Assembly (NCBI GenBank): GCA_963855995.1
Contig: OY979716.1
Coordinates: forward strand, 36,829,818 to 36,893,817
DNA: 64,000 bases
Direction: 5' to 3'
DNA from: Muricea muricata
Taxonomy: Eukaryota; Cnidaria; Anthozoa; Malacalcyonacea; Plexauridae
How positions within the stretch are numbered: the first letter of the stretch is position 1; every line of letters begins with the position of its first letter. The position numbers and the translations under genes are program-made. Positions 11,189 through 23,459 of the stretch are shown here, in pieces. The notes below the pieces were generated by a model that was not told where the DNA came from, did no database searches, and saw nothing but the letters and a program-made list of their open reading frames with translations.

Positions 11189-14100
11189 TTAGCCAAAAAC
11201 GACACTGATATCGCACTCACGAAGAATTTCTAGCTGCCTTTCGTCTAGTGTTGAATATAGTTCACGTGAAATAATGGCAATGCCGGTAAAAGCATGATTC
11301 TTACGGAGGATATGCAAACCTACCAAATGATAATACGTGTTGTTATAGTCGTTGCTAAAAACCAAATGTTCAGTTTTCTCACATTTCTTTATGATTTGTC
11401 TATCAATGTGTTTCACTATTAAATTAAAAGGCAGCTTTCTGTCTTTTTCCGCGAAGTCGTTACCACAACCATAACATTTTCGTACGTTATTTGGGAGCAG
11501 CACCACCTCATGTGGAAAAGGTGACATACCGGTATGCCACTGCTCATTGGACTGGGTTGTTTGCTGATTAGAAGGAGTATTGCAGGTCGACGAACAGGTG
11601 GATCCACGAGTTTCTTGATTGAAAGGCATAATGTGGTGGCCCAAAACGCAGAAAATGATGAGTATTCGAGTAACCTGCATTAACCATTTGACATGCTTGC
11701 GAGTATTTGATGCTGCGGTAACTTGAAAGGATTGGTGAGAGATGTTTGAAACCGACGAGGTGATTGATTTGGAGATGTTTCAAGCAGATGGGCCTGGGCA
11801 TGCAAATACGATGCCTCAAGATGAGGTAAACCAGACTGGCATGTCTCAACGTGAGATGCTTGGAACTGAGCCATTTGGAATTGGGGTGACTGGAATTTGG
11901 ATGTTAATAGTGCGCTGTTGCTTGCACCGTGTTCAGCATGAGCAGATGGCTGAAAAGAAAAACGAGAAGTTTTGTGTAATTCAGACGAAACAGTGGGATT
12001 TTGTTGAACAGCCAAAGTGGAATTTTTCATCTTAGAAGCAACAGCAACGGCAGTTTTGTTTCCAACATTTCGACTTTTTGAGCCGTTTCGTGACCTTTTT
12101 AATGCCATTTTTGCTTTTTGCTCGCTTGTCTTAAAAACAAAAGACGGTTTATCTGGATTGCCCCGTTTGTCGTTAACTTTGTATATAAAAAATTTGTCTT
12201 TTTGATCGCAGTATTGTTTAAACGTTACAACCGCCTCAAAGTTATGGCCAACCGGTTCAATGTTTTTCTTCATCTGTTTCTTCTCTCTTGATATCCATTC
12301 TGTGTCTAAGGTTGATTCGGCTTGTTTCTTAACAGCGCGCCAGTCAGATTTATCTCTGAGTGCAGATATTATGCAGGCACTTTGCAACTCGGTTGGTTTT
12401 ATATTGGGGTTGTCTTTCAGTAATTGTTTCACCTGGTCTTTATTTTTAGAGCTGCGTTTAATAACAGGACAAGCGTGATGTCCATAATGGTGAACCGTTA
12501 AAGACTCCCTGTCATAACTGACATATCTTCACGCCATGCAGGGAACGGACTCTGCCAAATTACCGCACCCCCTTACAATAGGTCATTTTGTTTTTCTTTT
12601 TCTCGAATTGAGTTGTATTGATGACCCCATATTGCACTTTAAATGGACGGTTCTCTATGGCACATTTGTATGAACCTTTACAATTGGCATATCTTACACG
12701 GTCATGACCTTTCCACGAAGTGGGACAATTTTTTCCCCATTTTCGTCCGTCGTGCAGTACACCAACAACGTGTTTATTAGTAATTGTACCCCGTATTTTG
12801 TATATGACGCAGCCATCGATATTATCTGGTAGTCGATCTACAACCACCTGTTCTGCATCATCCCACCATTCTGGACTTACTTTTTTTTGCTTTTTCTGGG
12901 TTTGCCATTCATCCAGATGGCTTTCAGATTCACTATCACTAGTGCCAGAGGTTTCATCTCGCTCTGACTCTTGGATGTCTTCGTTGCTAAAAAGACCCCA
13001 TCATTAGCTAAAGATCTCAGTCCAAGCGTTTTGACAACTCTAAAACTCTGTTATAAATATTTAACAAAGGTTTGCTTAGGTAAAATCAAAAAGGTAAAAG
13101 TGATTTTAACACCACGACTAATGGCATACACATGTCTATAATATTACACATATTAATGTAATTGGGTGCTTGTAGAATTTAGATAAAAAAGGTTTGGTTT
13201 TTTGTTTCAATTTTATGTTAACACAAAACTTGCAAATGCTGATCGATTGGATTTATTGCGTGGGGAAAAAAGGTTCACAATAGATGATATACTTGTATTT
13301 TTTTAAACAGGTATTTATTACCTAAGCTTTTGTTTTTTAGGCTTTCCTGTCTTCCCTTTTTGCGGTACCTTCTCTGCATTAGGTTTATCGCTATATAATA
13401 AAGAATTTGCAAACTGATGCATGCCCAAATTTTACACCTTGCTTGATTAAGCACTTAAGACAAACGTGAAATTATGGGCTTCAATAGGCAATTTGCATTA
13501 TAGGCTACATTTATTCGCAAGCTATACTTTCCTTGTTTTACAACATTTTGCAACCGAACTTTGCAATTTTACTGATTCTAAGATGTTCTTTCGAGCTGTG
13601 GTAAAAGATTTCGTTTATCTTGGATGCATCAAAATTTAGACTCTACTGCTAATTGCCCATTTATATTAAACAATTATTGAATGAGGTAGAGCAGAATATG
13701 AGGAATTATTAAGGCAGAGGTTTGTGTGGCTGAGGCAGATAACACAAACTGAGGCCTTAATAATTCCTCATATCCTGCGAGAAACAAATTCAATAATTGT
13801 TTATTATTTTTTGAAAATATTTTAAACTCAGTTTAAATGCTTGCTTTGTAAGTAAGAAGACACAAGCTGCTAATAATAGAACAGCATGAAATTGTTCGAA
13901 AATTTTAATAAGCCAATCAGACTATGGAAAAAATGTTTTTAAAACAATTGTCAGATTACGACGAAAGGTCGATTAACAAAGGTCAGTCAATATACGACGA
14001 AATGAGTCATAATGTTGTATATTTATTTTCAATCCCAAACTACCAAGAGGATATGACAATTTCACCTTTAGCTCTTAACCAATCAAAACTCCTAAAATAT

Positions 14101-16535
14101 TTTTAATAAATAATAATAGACAATTGTCGAATGAGGTTGAGCATGATATTGTGAATTATCAAGGACGAGGTTTCCGTTATAACACAAACCGAGGCCTAGA
14201 TAATTGTCGATATCATGCAAAAACCGAATTCAATAATTGTTTTATTATGTATTCAAAACCAAAAAACATGCAATCATGCCAAGTTAATCCGTACAACATT
14301 TTTTAAATGTTCTCTCCATGCAGCAATGTTTTTAAAACAATTACGTGATAGTACTCAATTGTCACGAAAATCGTAACGAAAATCAATATTCTAGTACAAC
14401 TTGCCGTTCTGTTTTGTAGCTTCTGCGTAGAACAACTTTAAATTTGCTACCTGCTGAGTAACGTTTCCCGATATTTTACTACATGAAAATACGTTTATAC
14501 AGTTTTATTTCTCTCTGTGTGCTTTTACACAATCTTGCTTTGAGAACAACGTCAAATATCAGATAAAAGCCATTTTTACTCTCAAACAATATTTAGTTTT
14601 GGCAGGTGTTTCTAGGGACAAAATCACAATACGCCGTAGAGATTTTTCGTAATATATTATAAGAAATACATTCTAGTAAATGATTAGGTTAAATTAGTAA
14701 TGATTCATAGCGATTAGATGTGTACACGAAACTGATACATTGAACACTAACATAAATCATCGTTACCTGAAGAGTGGATCTCTACAGCTTTCACAAAATA
14801 CTTTTCGACTAACTGTCAGACAAACACCGTCTTTTTTCCTAGCCTTACTCGTAATTCCTTGTTAATCTCATTTCAAGCCTCAAGCCCTAATCTGTCTTGC
14901 TATCGTCAATCAACAGATGTCCCCATCTTTTCCATGCTGATCAATACATAAATCAAAGGTGAATCGGATTAAAACCAAATCAATAATTATAATTAATAGT
15001 TAATAGCATGAATAAAGTTAGGCCGTCTAAAACAGCGGGAATTTAAACAAGCTACCGACCGTGCTAGGGGCTTGGGCTCGACAGCCTGCAATAATACTTT
15101 GTTTTGCACCGAAGTTCTGTCCAAAAGAAGGTATTATTGCACGCTCATCACGTCAGCAGCTAAAATAACGTGTCATCTTGCTAATACGGTAAATTATCCG
15201 TTGCATTTTAACCAACCACGAACAAGAATAAAATTTCAATACATAATAATCACTATTTGCTGTGGAAATGTTTATTATTCGATCCTTGCAGTTTTTGGAA
15301 ATAGCTGTGCAGAACTTGTTGATTAGATTTATTGAATAGATCCACGAATTTAAACGGACTTACATCAGAGTATATAAAAACAAAATATTACCTGGGCTTT
15401 TGTTTCCTGAATTTTAATTTCTTTGCTTTTTGCATGGCTTTTGGTGGGGGTTCGTCCTCATCAAGTGCTTCAATTTCATCAGATTTCTCACTGTAAAACA
15501 ATGGCATGTATTTGCAGTGCAACTCAATTAAGTTATTGAACACTGATCCATATACAGTACATATAAGCAAACTAGACATATATGTGACATTTGTGGCATG
15601 TTTAACCTTTGATTACACTGTGATTTCACTGGTGAGATGGTAAGGTAAATTACTTCTTTCGTCTTGATAATCTGCAAATAATTTTAGGGGCTGTTTAACC
15701 ATTACTTAATCAGTTTTTAGGTCTTTTGTAAAGCACACCCCCCTCTTGTCCCTGTTATCATTACTTGTCATTAATCGGCATCCCCCGCTGTTTACTAAAT
15801 AATTGAACACCCCTTAGAGTACAAAAGGATTATTTTTTTCTTAGTGCAATAAAGTTAAAGTCACAGTTTTTATCAAGTCTATCATTTTCCTGTTGATGAC
15901 AAAATTAATATTCTCATTATTATTCCCCCCCCCTGGTATTTTTTAATCAAGAATAATACATTACGACTATGTTATGGCTTGATTAATGAGCCGCAAACGT
16001 GAATGAGTAAACTGACTTTTTTGTACGCGAATCCTCCCACAGGAAGGACTGGTTTCCCGGGACAAAAATCTTCTTCCCAACACTCAAATTCTTTCTTCTT
16101 AAAAATTCCCTGGAGCAAGAGTTTTTGAAATCTTACGTTAATAATAGCATTTACTGTAAATATATGTATGCCATTGAAGTACTTTTATATACATATATGC
16201 TTTTATTATTTGAATAACTTTATCGTCTGTGGTCTCATTATAGGCGTACCGTTAATAATAAAGACAAAATATTTCAGAAAGCAAATAATTGTTACCTTGT
16301 TTTTGCAACTGCAGCTGCGGGCTATGAAATTTGATGCTTCTTTGATATTCCTGCCGGTGACTATGGGAGTACTTTTACTTCGCAACATAACTTGATCTGA
16401 TGTCGATTTTTTGTCTTTTGGATGGCATTTTTTTAACAGTAATTCCGTCATGAACTTTTCTTGTGAAAAATTCATTTCACTTTCAGAATCAGAGCTACAA
16501 ACAACGGCGGCGTATGACTTTTTAAGCAGCGACAT
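11189..16535 (-). pseudogene. Multi-exon transposon gene with WRKY/GCM-like zinc cluster and CxxC tail
   Basis: Leftward. Candidate first exon 16,294-16,535 (MSLLKKSYAAVVCSSDSESE). Then exons about 15,391-15,494 (EIEALDEDEPPPKAMQKAKK), 13,325-13,392 (NAEKVPQKGKTGKPKKQKLR) and 12,990 leftward; the last three join in phase. The final exon is acidic (NEDIQESERDETSGTSDSES), then KGHDRVRYANCKGSYKC and KVQYGVINTTQF, ending in the metal-ligand pattern HHYGHHACPV. This is a WRKY/GCM-like DNA-binding cluster. Next come DNPNIKPTELQSACIISALR, EPVGHNFEAVVTFKQYCDQK and a polar linker. The C-terminus has VRKCYGCGNDFAEKDRKLPF and YNNTYYHLVGLHILRKN. Breaks: an extra G in a G-run near 12,568, a TGA close by, and a frameshift near 11,680-11,700. 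Exon 1 does not join exon 2 in phase, so an exon may be missing. Likely a DNA-binding accessory protein of the element; inferred. Confidence 0.65.
13667..14246. repeat. Foldback MITE, copy 1
   Basis: Two hairpin-forming modules (13,667-13,805 and about 14,106-14,246) frame a 300-bp middle part. The outer ends are ACAATTATTGAAT / ATTCAATAATTGT. The first module pairs ATGAGGAATTATTAAGGC with its complement around ATAACACAAAC. A related copy in the opposite direction is at about 59,850-60,388. It lies in an intron of the gene within the 10,491-17,281 element. Confidence 0.75.
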
Positions 16536-17164
16536 AATTATTTACATTTGCAATAAACCTTTGATACAACATCAAGGGAGCACGTACAAACGAGGCACGA
16601 ACCATGCCACGCCCCCCGTTTGACTAATTGACTCTTTTAACAACAATGTCCCCCTACCAGACAACACAAATTACAGTTTTTATTACCATCAAAGAAAACA
16701 TGCTACACTGAACATCTAAGAACTAGAACTTTTGAGCTTCCTAAAATACATGATAATCGCTGTAGAAATTCATATATAATTCACTATACCTCTAAACATT
16801 CGAGATAAATACTGTGAGTATGTTTGTTTATTAGTTTTATGTAAATATAAATTTTAGTATGGTAAATTTTCTTTATACACTTGTAATTCAGTGTACAACT
16901 GCAAGATGTTGTATTATTAAAGCAATCTATCAATTTATCCAGATCATGATGGACGCTCCTCAATTAATGAATTAATACGTGTGTCAACTTTTTTCGCGAA
17001 AGTTAATACAAGTTATCATCGCTAACTATAAAAACAACAATTTAATAAAAGTCTGATTAAATTGAGATTAAAATGATTATAAAAAAGTACTAAAAAATTG
17101 AATTGCATCTGCAACCATTGCCAATATTAAAAAAAATAAATTGGAACAAAACCCAGAAAGAAGA

Positions 17165-17268
17165 CTTACGACCCTCGACTTTTTTTCTTTCGACCCTCGA
17201 CATTTTACTCTCGACCCTCAACATTTTACCCTCGACTTTTTACTCTCGACCCTCGACAAAAACCCAGA
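17165..17268 (-). repeat. Subterminal tandem repeat, right end, inverted
   Basis: Same CTCGACCC/TTTTTACTCTCGAC units as at 10,503-10,690 but in opposite orientation and fewer copies. The two arrays form the sub-ends of the 10,491-17,281 element and may be transposase-binding sites. Confidence 0.88.
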
Positions 17269-18403
17269 CTCGCAATTTCTGGGTCATATAAATAATACCC
17301 AACACCTTGGAGATCAACTACTATGAGTTGTTCACCTGATTTGACATGAGAATAATGTGCAAATGATTCAGCTTTCAATGCAGTGACACTATCATCTTTA
17401 ACAAGGATATCACCAGTATTGTTAATGTACTTTGTAAATTTTCTAGGAATAAATTGTTCAACAGTAACTGCTTCATCATTTAACTTCCCATAGTAAAGCT
17501 TTGTGTATGTAAATGTGTCACCATATTCCAATGGAGCTTCATTGTGCATCATTTGTGCAAAATGATGTTTAAGTGCATGCATTTGCACAACTTTTCTAGT
17601 ATGGTCATCAAGAGATTTGAAGAGTTGTGACAGCTCAGCTACACGATCTGGCTTGTAACGCTTTAAAACCATTTTTCCACTGACACCTTTCATCACATTT
17701 GCTACAAATGCATCTCGACAACCACCACTAGCAAGTTTTTCAATACTTACTGATAACAGGGCTGTTATTGGGTTCTCCCAAGACTAGGAGGTGATATTAA
17801 ATTGCTCTAGTTGTATTGTTACCACATTCTCTTTCAGAGGAATGAGTTTGCCCATCATAATTAGTTGGCTCAGTGGAACAGGCTTAGGGATTAAGCACGA
17901 TTTTTGATTCTCATCTGGAACAGGTATTGGTAGACTGGTACTGCCTTCCTCGCACGAGCCATCTTTCCCCACGTGGTTATTCTTAGGAGGTTCTTTCTTC
18001 CCCGCTCTTTTGTCTGATATCTTTTTTTGAAATTATCCCACTGCTTTCGTTTCGACATAATGTCAGTTTGGTACAAAATAGCTTAGGGGGGGGGTTACAA
18101 CTTCCAGTATATGGCACTCATGGGCTGGCTGGCACCCATGGGCCACGATGACACTTTAAATTTAAATCACTTTTGTTTTGGTTTGAAAATTAATTTTAGT
18201 TAAAAAAACCAACTAGTGAAATTCAAAGTGAAATAAGTTTATTGTTACGAAACAAAATAAAATAGGTTTGAAAAGCAATTGAAAAGAAAATGAATTAAAT
18301 GATAAAAAATACCCAAATGAAAGAAATTGTGTGAAGGAAATTGCCCCAAAAATAATTTATTGTAAAAAAAATTAATGGCACTCATGGGCCACCATACAGC
18401 TGT

Positions 18404-19953
18404 AAATTGATGAACACCTACCAAAACAATAAAATGCAAAATAGAAAAAATGTCACTTTGCCCCACCCCCGCCCCCCACACACACACACACAAAACTAAC
18501 TTAAAGCTTTGCACATTATAAGCTAAATGCACTATAAAACCTCAACACCCTTTGTAATTGGGTTCATGGGCTGTATTCAGGCCTGCCTAGAGGAATTTGC
18601 AGGAAGGAAGCAAATAGTTTATTTTGGGGTCCCAAATTTTTCCAGAAAAGTTGGTGATAGGGGGTTTTTTGGACGAACACTAATTTGCAAAAAGGAACCC
18701 AAATTTTTTTTTGGAAACTAATTTGCAAAAAAGGACTCTAAACTTTTCCCCAGACACTTATTTTGAAAAAAAATGACACCAGAAAGCCAACTGGAAATTT
18801 TTTTGGGGCCCCTTACAACTGCCTGCCAGAGGCAATTTGCCCCCTTTGCCTGCCTCTCCCCCCCCCCGCCTTGTATTATACATGGTTCAATTCTTCCTGT
18901 TACCATCACTGACATTTTCCAGGGAAGGGAAATTTTATTGAGCATCTGGCCTGGCGGGTTGCTGCGTGGGTAGGGAATATAATTTTTTAAATGCAAGAGG
19001 CTTTGGACGTAGCCAGCAAATTATTTCCAGCCAAACCCACGATTTTTATTAAAGATGGCGTAAGAATTCATCGAGAAATATTTATATAAATTTATGGAAA
19101 ACTGGGGAGAGAAATATGGTAATATTGAGTAACAGAGTAATCTTTTCATACCTGGTGACACAGTCAGATCAACAAAGTCATGCAAAAATTGTCGGCTGCA
19201 AAAATTGGAAAAAAATATTTATAAAATATAAAGCTCTTGTTTCACAAAAATAACTCACGGTGGGAACATTGCAAGCACAATAATAATTAGAAAATTGATT
19301 TGCATAAAGGATTACAAAGGATTTGATAATTACCTGAAGTGGCCCTGTTTTGTGTTGTTTTCTGCCATGATAGGAGTTCCAGAGTCCAGAGAAAGTTCTG
19401 CAAAGGATTATGGGCCAGACTGTTTGCTTAGCTGTGCACGCCAAAAATCTTCGGCGTGCAATTTTTGCACTTGCGCAGCTATGTGTGTATAAATTTTAAT
19501 GCGTGCAATTTTTTTTCAGGAAAATCTTAACTGTAACTTTCATGCGTGCAAGATAAATGTGTGGATAGACTTTGGTGCACACACAAAAACACAATTGCAC
19601 AAAATCACTAGTAAAGTGAATACAAAGCCCTTCACCCCCCCCCTCCCTTGAAGTGCAAAATTTGATGACATCTCCGGCGTTCCTGAAAGTATGTGGTGTT
19701 ACTTCAGTTATATTCATTTCAATATAATGCCGAAAACAATATGACGGTTAAAAATTTATTACAAACTTTTACAGGACAGCAGCAGGCTAGCAGGTTCGTT
19801 TACTGGTAGTATTCTACTATTGCGAACATGTTATTCACCTTGGAGATGATCGTTTGAAGACTCAATGTTTTCATGGTTTATCTTTATAATGTAAAGTAAA
19901 AAAAAATTCATTACTTGTTACTCATTACTCATTACTCTGAATACAAACACCCG
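18404..19953. other. No gene seen
   Basis: Low-complexity spacer with G/C-runs (about 18,450-18,490 and 18,858-18,872), a CA microsatellite at about 18,476-18,493 and short direct repeats. Reading frames are short and lack motifs. Confidence 0.45.
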
Positions 19954-21265
19954 CAAAGTTGAGCAAATTTTCCAATACATTTGCTACAGTAATTTAAGTG
20001 TGCGAATATGTGTGCAAATTTATTGCCAATACGTTAGAGTGAAACATGCTGGAAATTTGTTCAAACTTTGGTCTTCTGTTTTGAGCCGATTGCGATCCTG
20101 CTATGGAATAAGAAAGTGCATTTTACTTTGCAATTTTTATTCTGATAGGTTTATTACCAAAAAATAATAAAAATATTATTGTTTAAACATTGCATCACCT
20201 TTGCACGCATGCAAAGTTGAGCAAATTTTGTAATACATTTGCTACAGTAATTTAAATGTGCAAATATGTGTGCGAATTTATTGCCAATATGTTAGAGTGA
20301 AAAAATGCTGGAAATCTGCTTAAACTTTGGTCTTTGCTGTTTTGAGCTAGCCGTTCGCGATCATGTTATGGAATAGGAAAGTGCATTTTACTTTGTAATT
20401 TTTATTCTGATAGAGTTACTATAAAAAATTTTAAAAAAATAGTATTGTCTAAACATTGCATCACATTTGCACGCAAGCAAAGTTGAGCAAATTTTCTAAT
20501 ACATTTGCTACGGTAATTTAAATATGCGAATATGAGTGCAAATTTATTGCCAATATGTTAGAGTGAAAACATGCTGAAAATCTGTTTAAACTTTGGTCTT
20601 TTATGTTTTGAACCATTCGTGATCCTGCTATGGAATAAGAAAGTGCATTTCACTTTGTAATGTTAATTCATTCCGATAAACTCACCACCAAAAAGTTTAA
20701 AAAAATGTTATTGTCTAAACATTGCACACCTTTGCTCGCATGCAAAGTTGAGCAAATTTTCTAATATATTTGCTACGGTACGTTAAATGTGCGAATATGT
20801 GTGCGAATTTATTGCCAATATGTTAGAGTGAAAACATGCTGGGAATCTGTTCAAACTTTGGTATTTTCTGTTTTGAGCTATTCGTGATCCTGCTATGGAA
20901 TATAAGAAAGTGCATTTTACTTTGTAATTTTCATTGCGATAGAGTTACTATCGAAAATTTTTAAAAAATATTATTGTTTAAACATTGGTCACCTTTGCAG
21001 GCATGCAAAGTTGAGCAAATTTTTTAATACATTTGCTATGGTAATTTAAATTTGCAAATATGTGTGCAAATTTATTGCTGATGTGTTAGAATGAAAACAT
21101 GCTGAAAATCTGCTTAAACTTGGGTCTTTTCTGTTTTCAACCGTCCGCGACCTGCTATGGAATAAGAAAGTGCATTTCATTTTGTAATCTTCATTCCGAT
21201 GGATTTATTACCGAAAGTTTAAAAAATGTATAATGAAACATTGCATCATGTGAACAGATGCAAAG
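19954..21265. repeat. ~260-bp satellite, five units
   Basis: CAAAGTTGAGCAAATTTT recurs at 19,954, 20,212, 20,478, 20,743 and 21,006, with a degraded start at 21,261. Periods are 258, 266, 265, 263 and 255 bp. Each unit also holds TTTATTGCCAATA(T/C)GTTAGAGTG and ATCCTGCTATGGAATA(AG)AAGTGCATTT. Units are similar but not identical, indicating an aged array. There is no reading frame across units. Confidence 0.92.
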
Positions 21266-21800
21266 TTTAGCAAAGGGATTACATATGTACTGGATGTTAA
21301 AAGTCAGGGATGTTTCAAATTTTCAGGCTTATGTATTTCTTATATAGCAAAAATTTAAAAAGTGGAAAACAGGCCAGCACTGTCAGAGAAAACATTAGCC
21401 CAGCATCCAAGGTCAACCAGTAGCCGTCACTGCCAGGACAATCTTTTCATTATCACATTAATTGCATCCCAATTAACCCTACACACAGTCATACACACGG
21501 AAATATCTCATCCGGATATTTCCAATAAGGTTTGCTAAAAAAACTTGTAGCGACTTTTACATGGCGATAAGTTTGCTTCAAATTGCCAACGGTGTGTTAA
21601 TGTATTGCGAATGTTCTCACAAATTTGCACTAGTGCAAATGTCAGGGCAAATGTGTTGCAAATTTATATAGTTGCAAAGATGAATTGGCACTGGTTGCAT
21701 ATTAAGTGCAAATCTATTTTTTCGTCCTGTGTTTTTTATAATATACAATTCAAAAATATATTCTGTGTTTGTGCCTTGTCATTTCGCACAATGCCGTTAT

Positions 21801-21880
21801 GCAATAATGTTATCATGACGTCAGCGCAATAACGTTATGACGTCAGCACAATAACGTTATGATGTCAGCGCAATAACACA
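21801..21880. promoter_or_regulatory. 22-bp tandem repeat of CRE-like TGACGTCA sites
   Basis: TGACGTCA at 21,816-21,823 and again at 21,838-21,845, then TGATGTCA at 21,860-21,867, spaced exactly 22 bp. The unit also contains ATAACGTTAT. TGACGTCA is the palindromic site for CREB/ATF factors. No gene starts close by, so it may be a mini-satellite rather than an enhancer. Confidence 0.5.
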
Positions 21881-22939
21881 CTCATTACTTCCGGCCCCAA
21901 CAATACCTGCATACTAATTACTTCTGTTCCCAAAGGGGTGGGATAGACTACTGATGTGAAACAAGTTAGAGTGAAAAAAATCAATCCAACTGGGATGAAT
22001 TATACCATAGATATAGGAGACCTAGATTGCTGACATATACCTAGTGAAGGTGGTGCCAACAAGAGAAATCCAACTTGGCTGAACAAGAGGGCAAAAGACT
22101 ATAGACTCTATAGACTATAGTAAATCAACAATTTTTTTCAAATTTTGCCGTCCCTTAGTTTCCAAACTCATCTGATCAAGTTTTATAGGAAGGAGAAACA
22201 TAACGTGAAGATTTTAAGCATATATTTGATGAAAAGTCGCAAAATTATTCATCCATAAAAGTTCATGTGAAATGGTCTCTTGGTGAGTTCGAGCGTTTCG
22301 TTGCCTGAAATCCTCGCCATGTTGACAGATAGCCTTTTGAATCGTTTCCTATATTTGTAACAAGCATTCTGAAAACAATAGAGGAGTATTATGAGAAATA
22401 ATTGTCGTAATTGTATTTGTTCAGAACGTTCAAGACCATTAAACTTGGAATCGCTTAATCACAGTTTGTGTCCATCCGAGATTGCTGGCAGTGTTTATTT
22501 AATCGATTTCATACACCTGCTTTTACAGACGGTCCATGGACAAATAAATTTTCAGTTTTAATTGTTGACTTGAGTGTCATTTCAGGCTTTCAACTCAAGT
22601 GATATTATATACAGCACTAAAATAAGCTGCTTATCATATTGAGGTGACTTACCTAAGGTGAAAAGCACATAAGATCAAAGGCTTGTGCTCATTATCTTTC
22701 ATCATCTTTTCAACTTGTTTAGCAAGGTAACTTGCCTCCATTAATAGGTGCCTGATAGTGACATGGGAGAGAACACTTACCAACACCAAGTTGGAACATT
22801 GTGATACCTAATATTAATTTAATTTCATTTCAGAAGTTACTGAAAACTGCAAGATCAGCTCTACTTTAGTTAAAAAATTAGCAAGAACATTTTTAGTTTG
22901 GAGACACTATGATTGACAGTTATGGTCATGTCTTCATAA
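21881..22939. other. No gene seen
   Basis: AT-rich spacer up to the TTAA flank of the next element. It contains a small repeat near 22,098-22,125 (AGACTATAGACTCTATAGACTATAG). No supported coding frame. Confidence 0.45.
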
Positions 22940-22943
22940 TTAA

Positions 22944-23065
22944 AGCTGGGTTAAAGTCGCATCTGCGCATGTGCGAATTTTTTGTTCATGTGAGTCTCAT
23001 GGAAGCGGAAGTGAAGATAGCGTAATTGCAAATCATCATCATCTCTTCTGGTCTTGAGTCAGTCT
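22944..23065 (+). repeat. Left terminal inverted repeat of the TTAA element, with NRF1-like site
   Basis: Contains CTGCGCATGTGCGA at about 22,961-22,974, close to the NRF1 palindrome. It lies directly upstream of the ATG at 23,070, so the repeat may double as a promoter. Its partner is at 59,186-59,307. Confidence 0.8.
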
Positions 23066-23459
23066 AGTGATGGCTGAATCTTCTACTGCTTTGACTGATG
23101 CCAGCGATTCGAGAAAAGCCCAAACTAAAAAAAGGGATGCGACCAAGGTGTACCTACTCGACGCTTTTGCTCAATGGAGAGCCTTCAAGAGTAACAACAA
23201 TTTATTTTAAATCAGATGGAGAAATGGCATTATTTCTGCTGGAAGGTTATGCCAAGAAAAGTGACACATGGTAAACCTATTGTTATCGGATCTAAACTAT
23301 ATATCGGATAACTCAACGTTTTATTTGATTCGAAATGATTTTGCGCTGCTTTTAGAGAGGTAGAGACTCAGACAGTGAATACAATGGAGTCATTATCTGG
23401 TGAACAAAGTATACACAGCGACGACATTGCTCATGAGAATCCACACTATGTGTGAAAGG

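Larger units (their letters stand above)
10491..17281. mobile_element. 6.8-kb Mutator-like element, 9-bp target duplication
   Basis: The ends are perfect inverted repeats beginning GAGTCTGGGTTTTTGTCGAG and running into tandem GTCGAGGG-type repeats on both sides. GCAATTTCT flanks the element at 10,482-10,490 and 17,282-17,290. Removing the element and one copy rejoins the alpha-kinase codons for DPEIASVR exactly. A 9-bp duplication with repeat-rich ends fits Mutator-like or Rehavkus-like elements. It carries one leftward multi-exon gene and a foldback MITE. I find no DDE transposase core inside, so it is either non-autonomous or uses a diverged enzyme. Confidence 0.88.
10346..18058 (-). pseudogene. 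Alpha-kinase (MHCK/eEF2K-type), split by a transposon
   Basis: Leftward gene starting MSKRKQWDNFKKRY at 18,058. A frameshift near 18,000 leads to a frame with PKPVPLSQLIMMGKL and LEQFNITS, then a TAG at 17,784-17,786. The same frame continues SWENPITALLSVSIEKLASG and GCRDAF, then VMKGVSGKMVLKRYKP. The kinase core follows: VEQFIPRKFTKYINNTG, ESFAHYSHVKSGEQLIVVDL, QGVG and DPEIA. There the 10,491-17,281 element interrupts. Across it the frame resumes without loss: ASVRLYDEDNQIYFCAGNLS, ITAIETFRTQHKCNRFCKLL, stop TAG at 10,346-10,348. GNL..aI..F...HKCNRFC is the zinc-binding tail typical of alpha-kinases. The kinase domain looks complete. It lies in the inverted-end element opposite the integrase gene and appears intronless, suggesting capture of a cDNA or a compact viral/transposon-style gene. 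This copy cannot make a full protein. Confidence 0.85.
7020..18395. mobile_element. Element with ~290-bp inverted ends carrying integrase and alpha-kinase genes
   Basis: The left end (7020 to about 7312) and right end (about 18,080-18,395) are near-identical inverted repeats starting ATGGTGGCCCATGAGTGCC. The motif GGCCCATGAGTGCC recurs near the inner edge of each (about 7268 and 18,110). Directly outside both ends is ACAGCTGT (7012-7019 and 18,396-18,403). It is an 8-bp target duplication or, because it is a palindrome, an extension of the inverted repeat; sequence alone cannot decide. Inside, an rve integrase gene reads inward from the left end and an alpha-kinase gene inward from the right end. 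Without the 6.8-kb insert at 10,491-17,281 the element would be about 4.6 kb. The gene arrangement is convergent. I do not recognise this combination as a named superfamily. Confidence 0.75.

Noticed and set aside
11742-12035. Rightward frame of 97 codons
   Set aside because: Antisense to the polar linker of the leftward zinc-cluster gene.
7020-18395. Polinton/Maverick because of the integrase
   Set aside because: No DNA polymerase B, capsid or packaging genes, and the integrase is of a different rve lineage.
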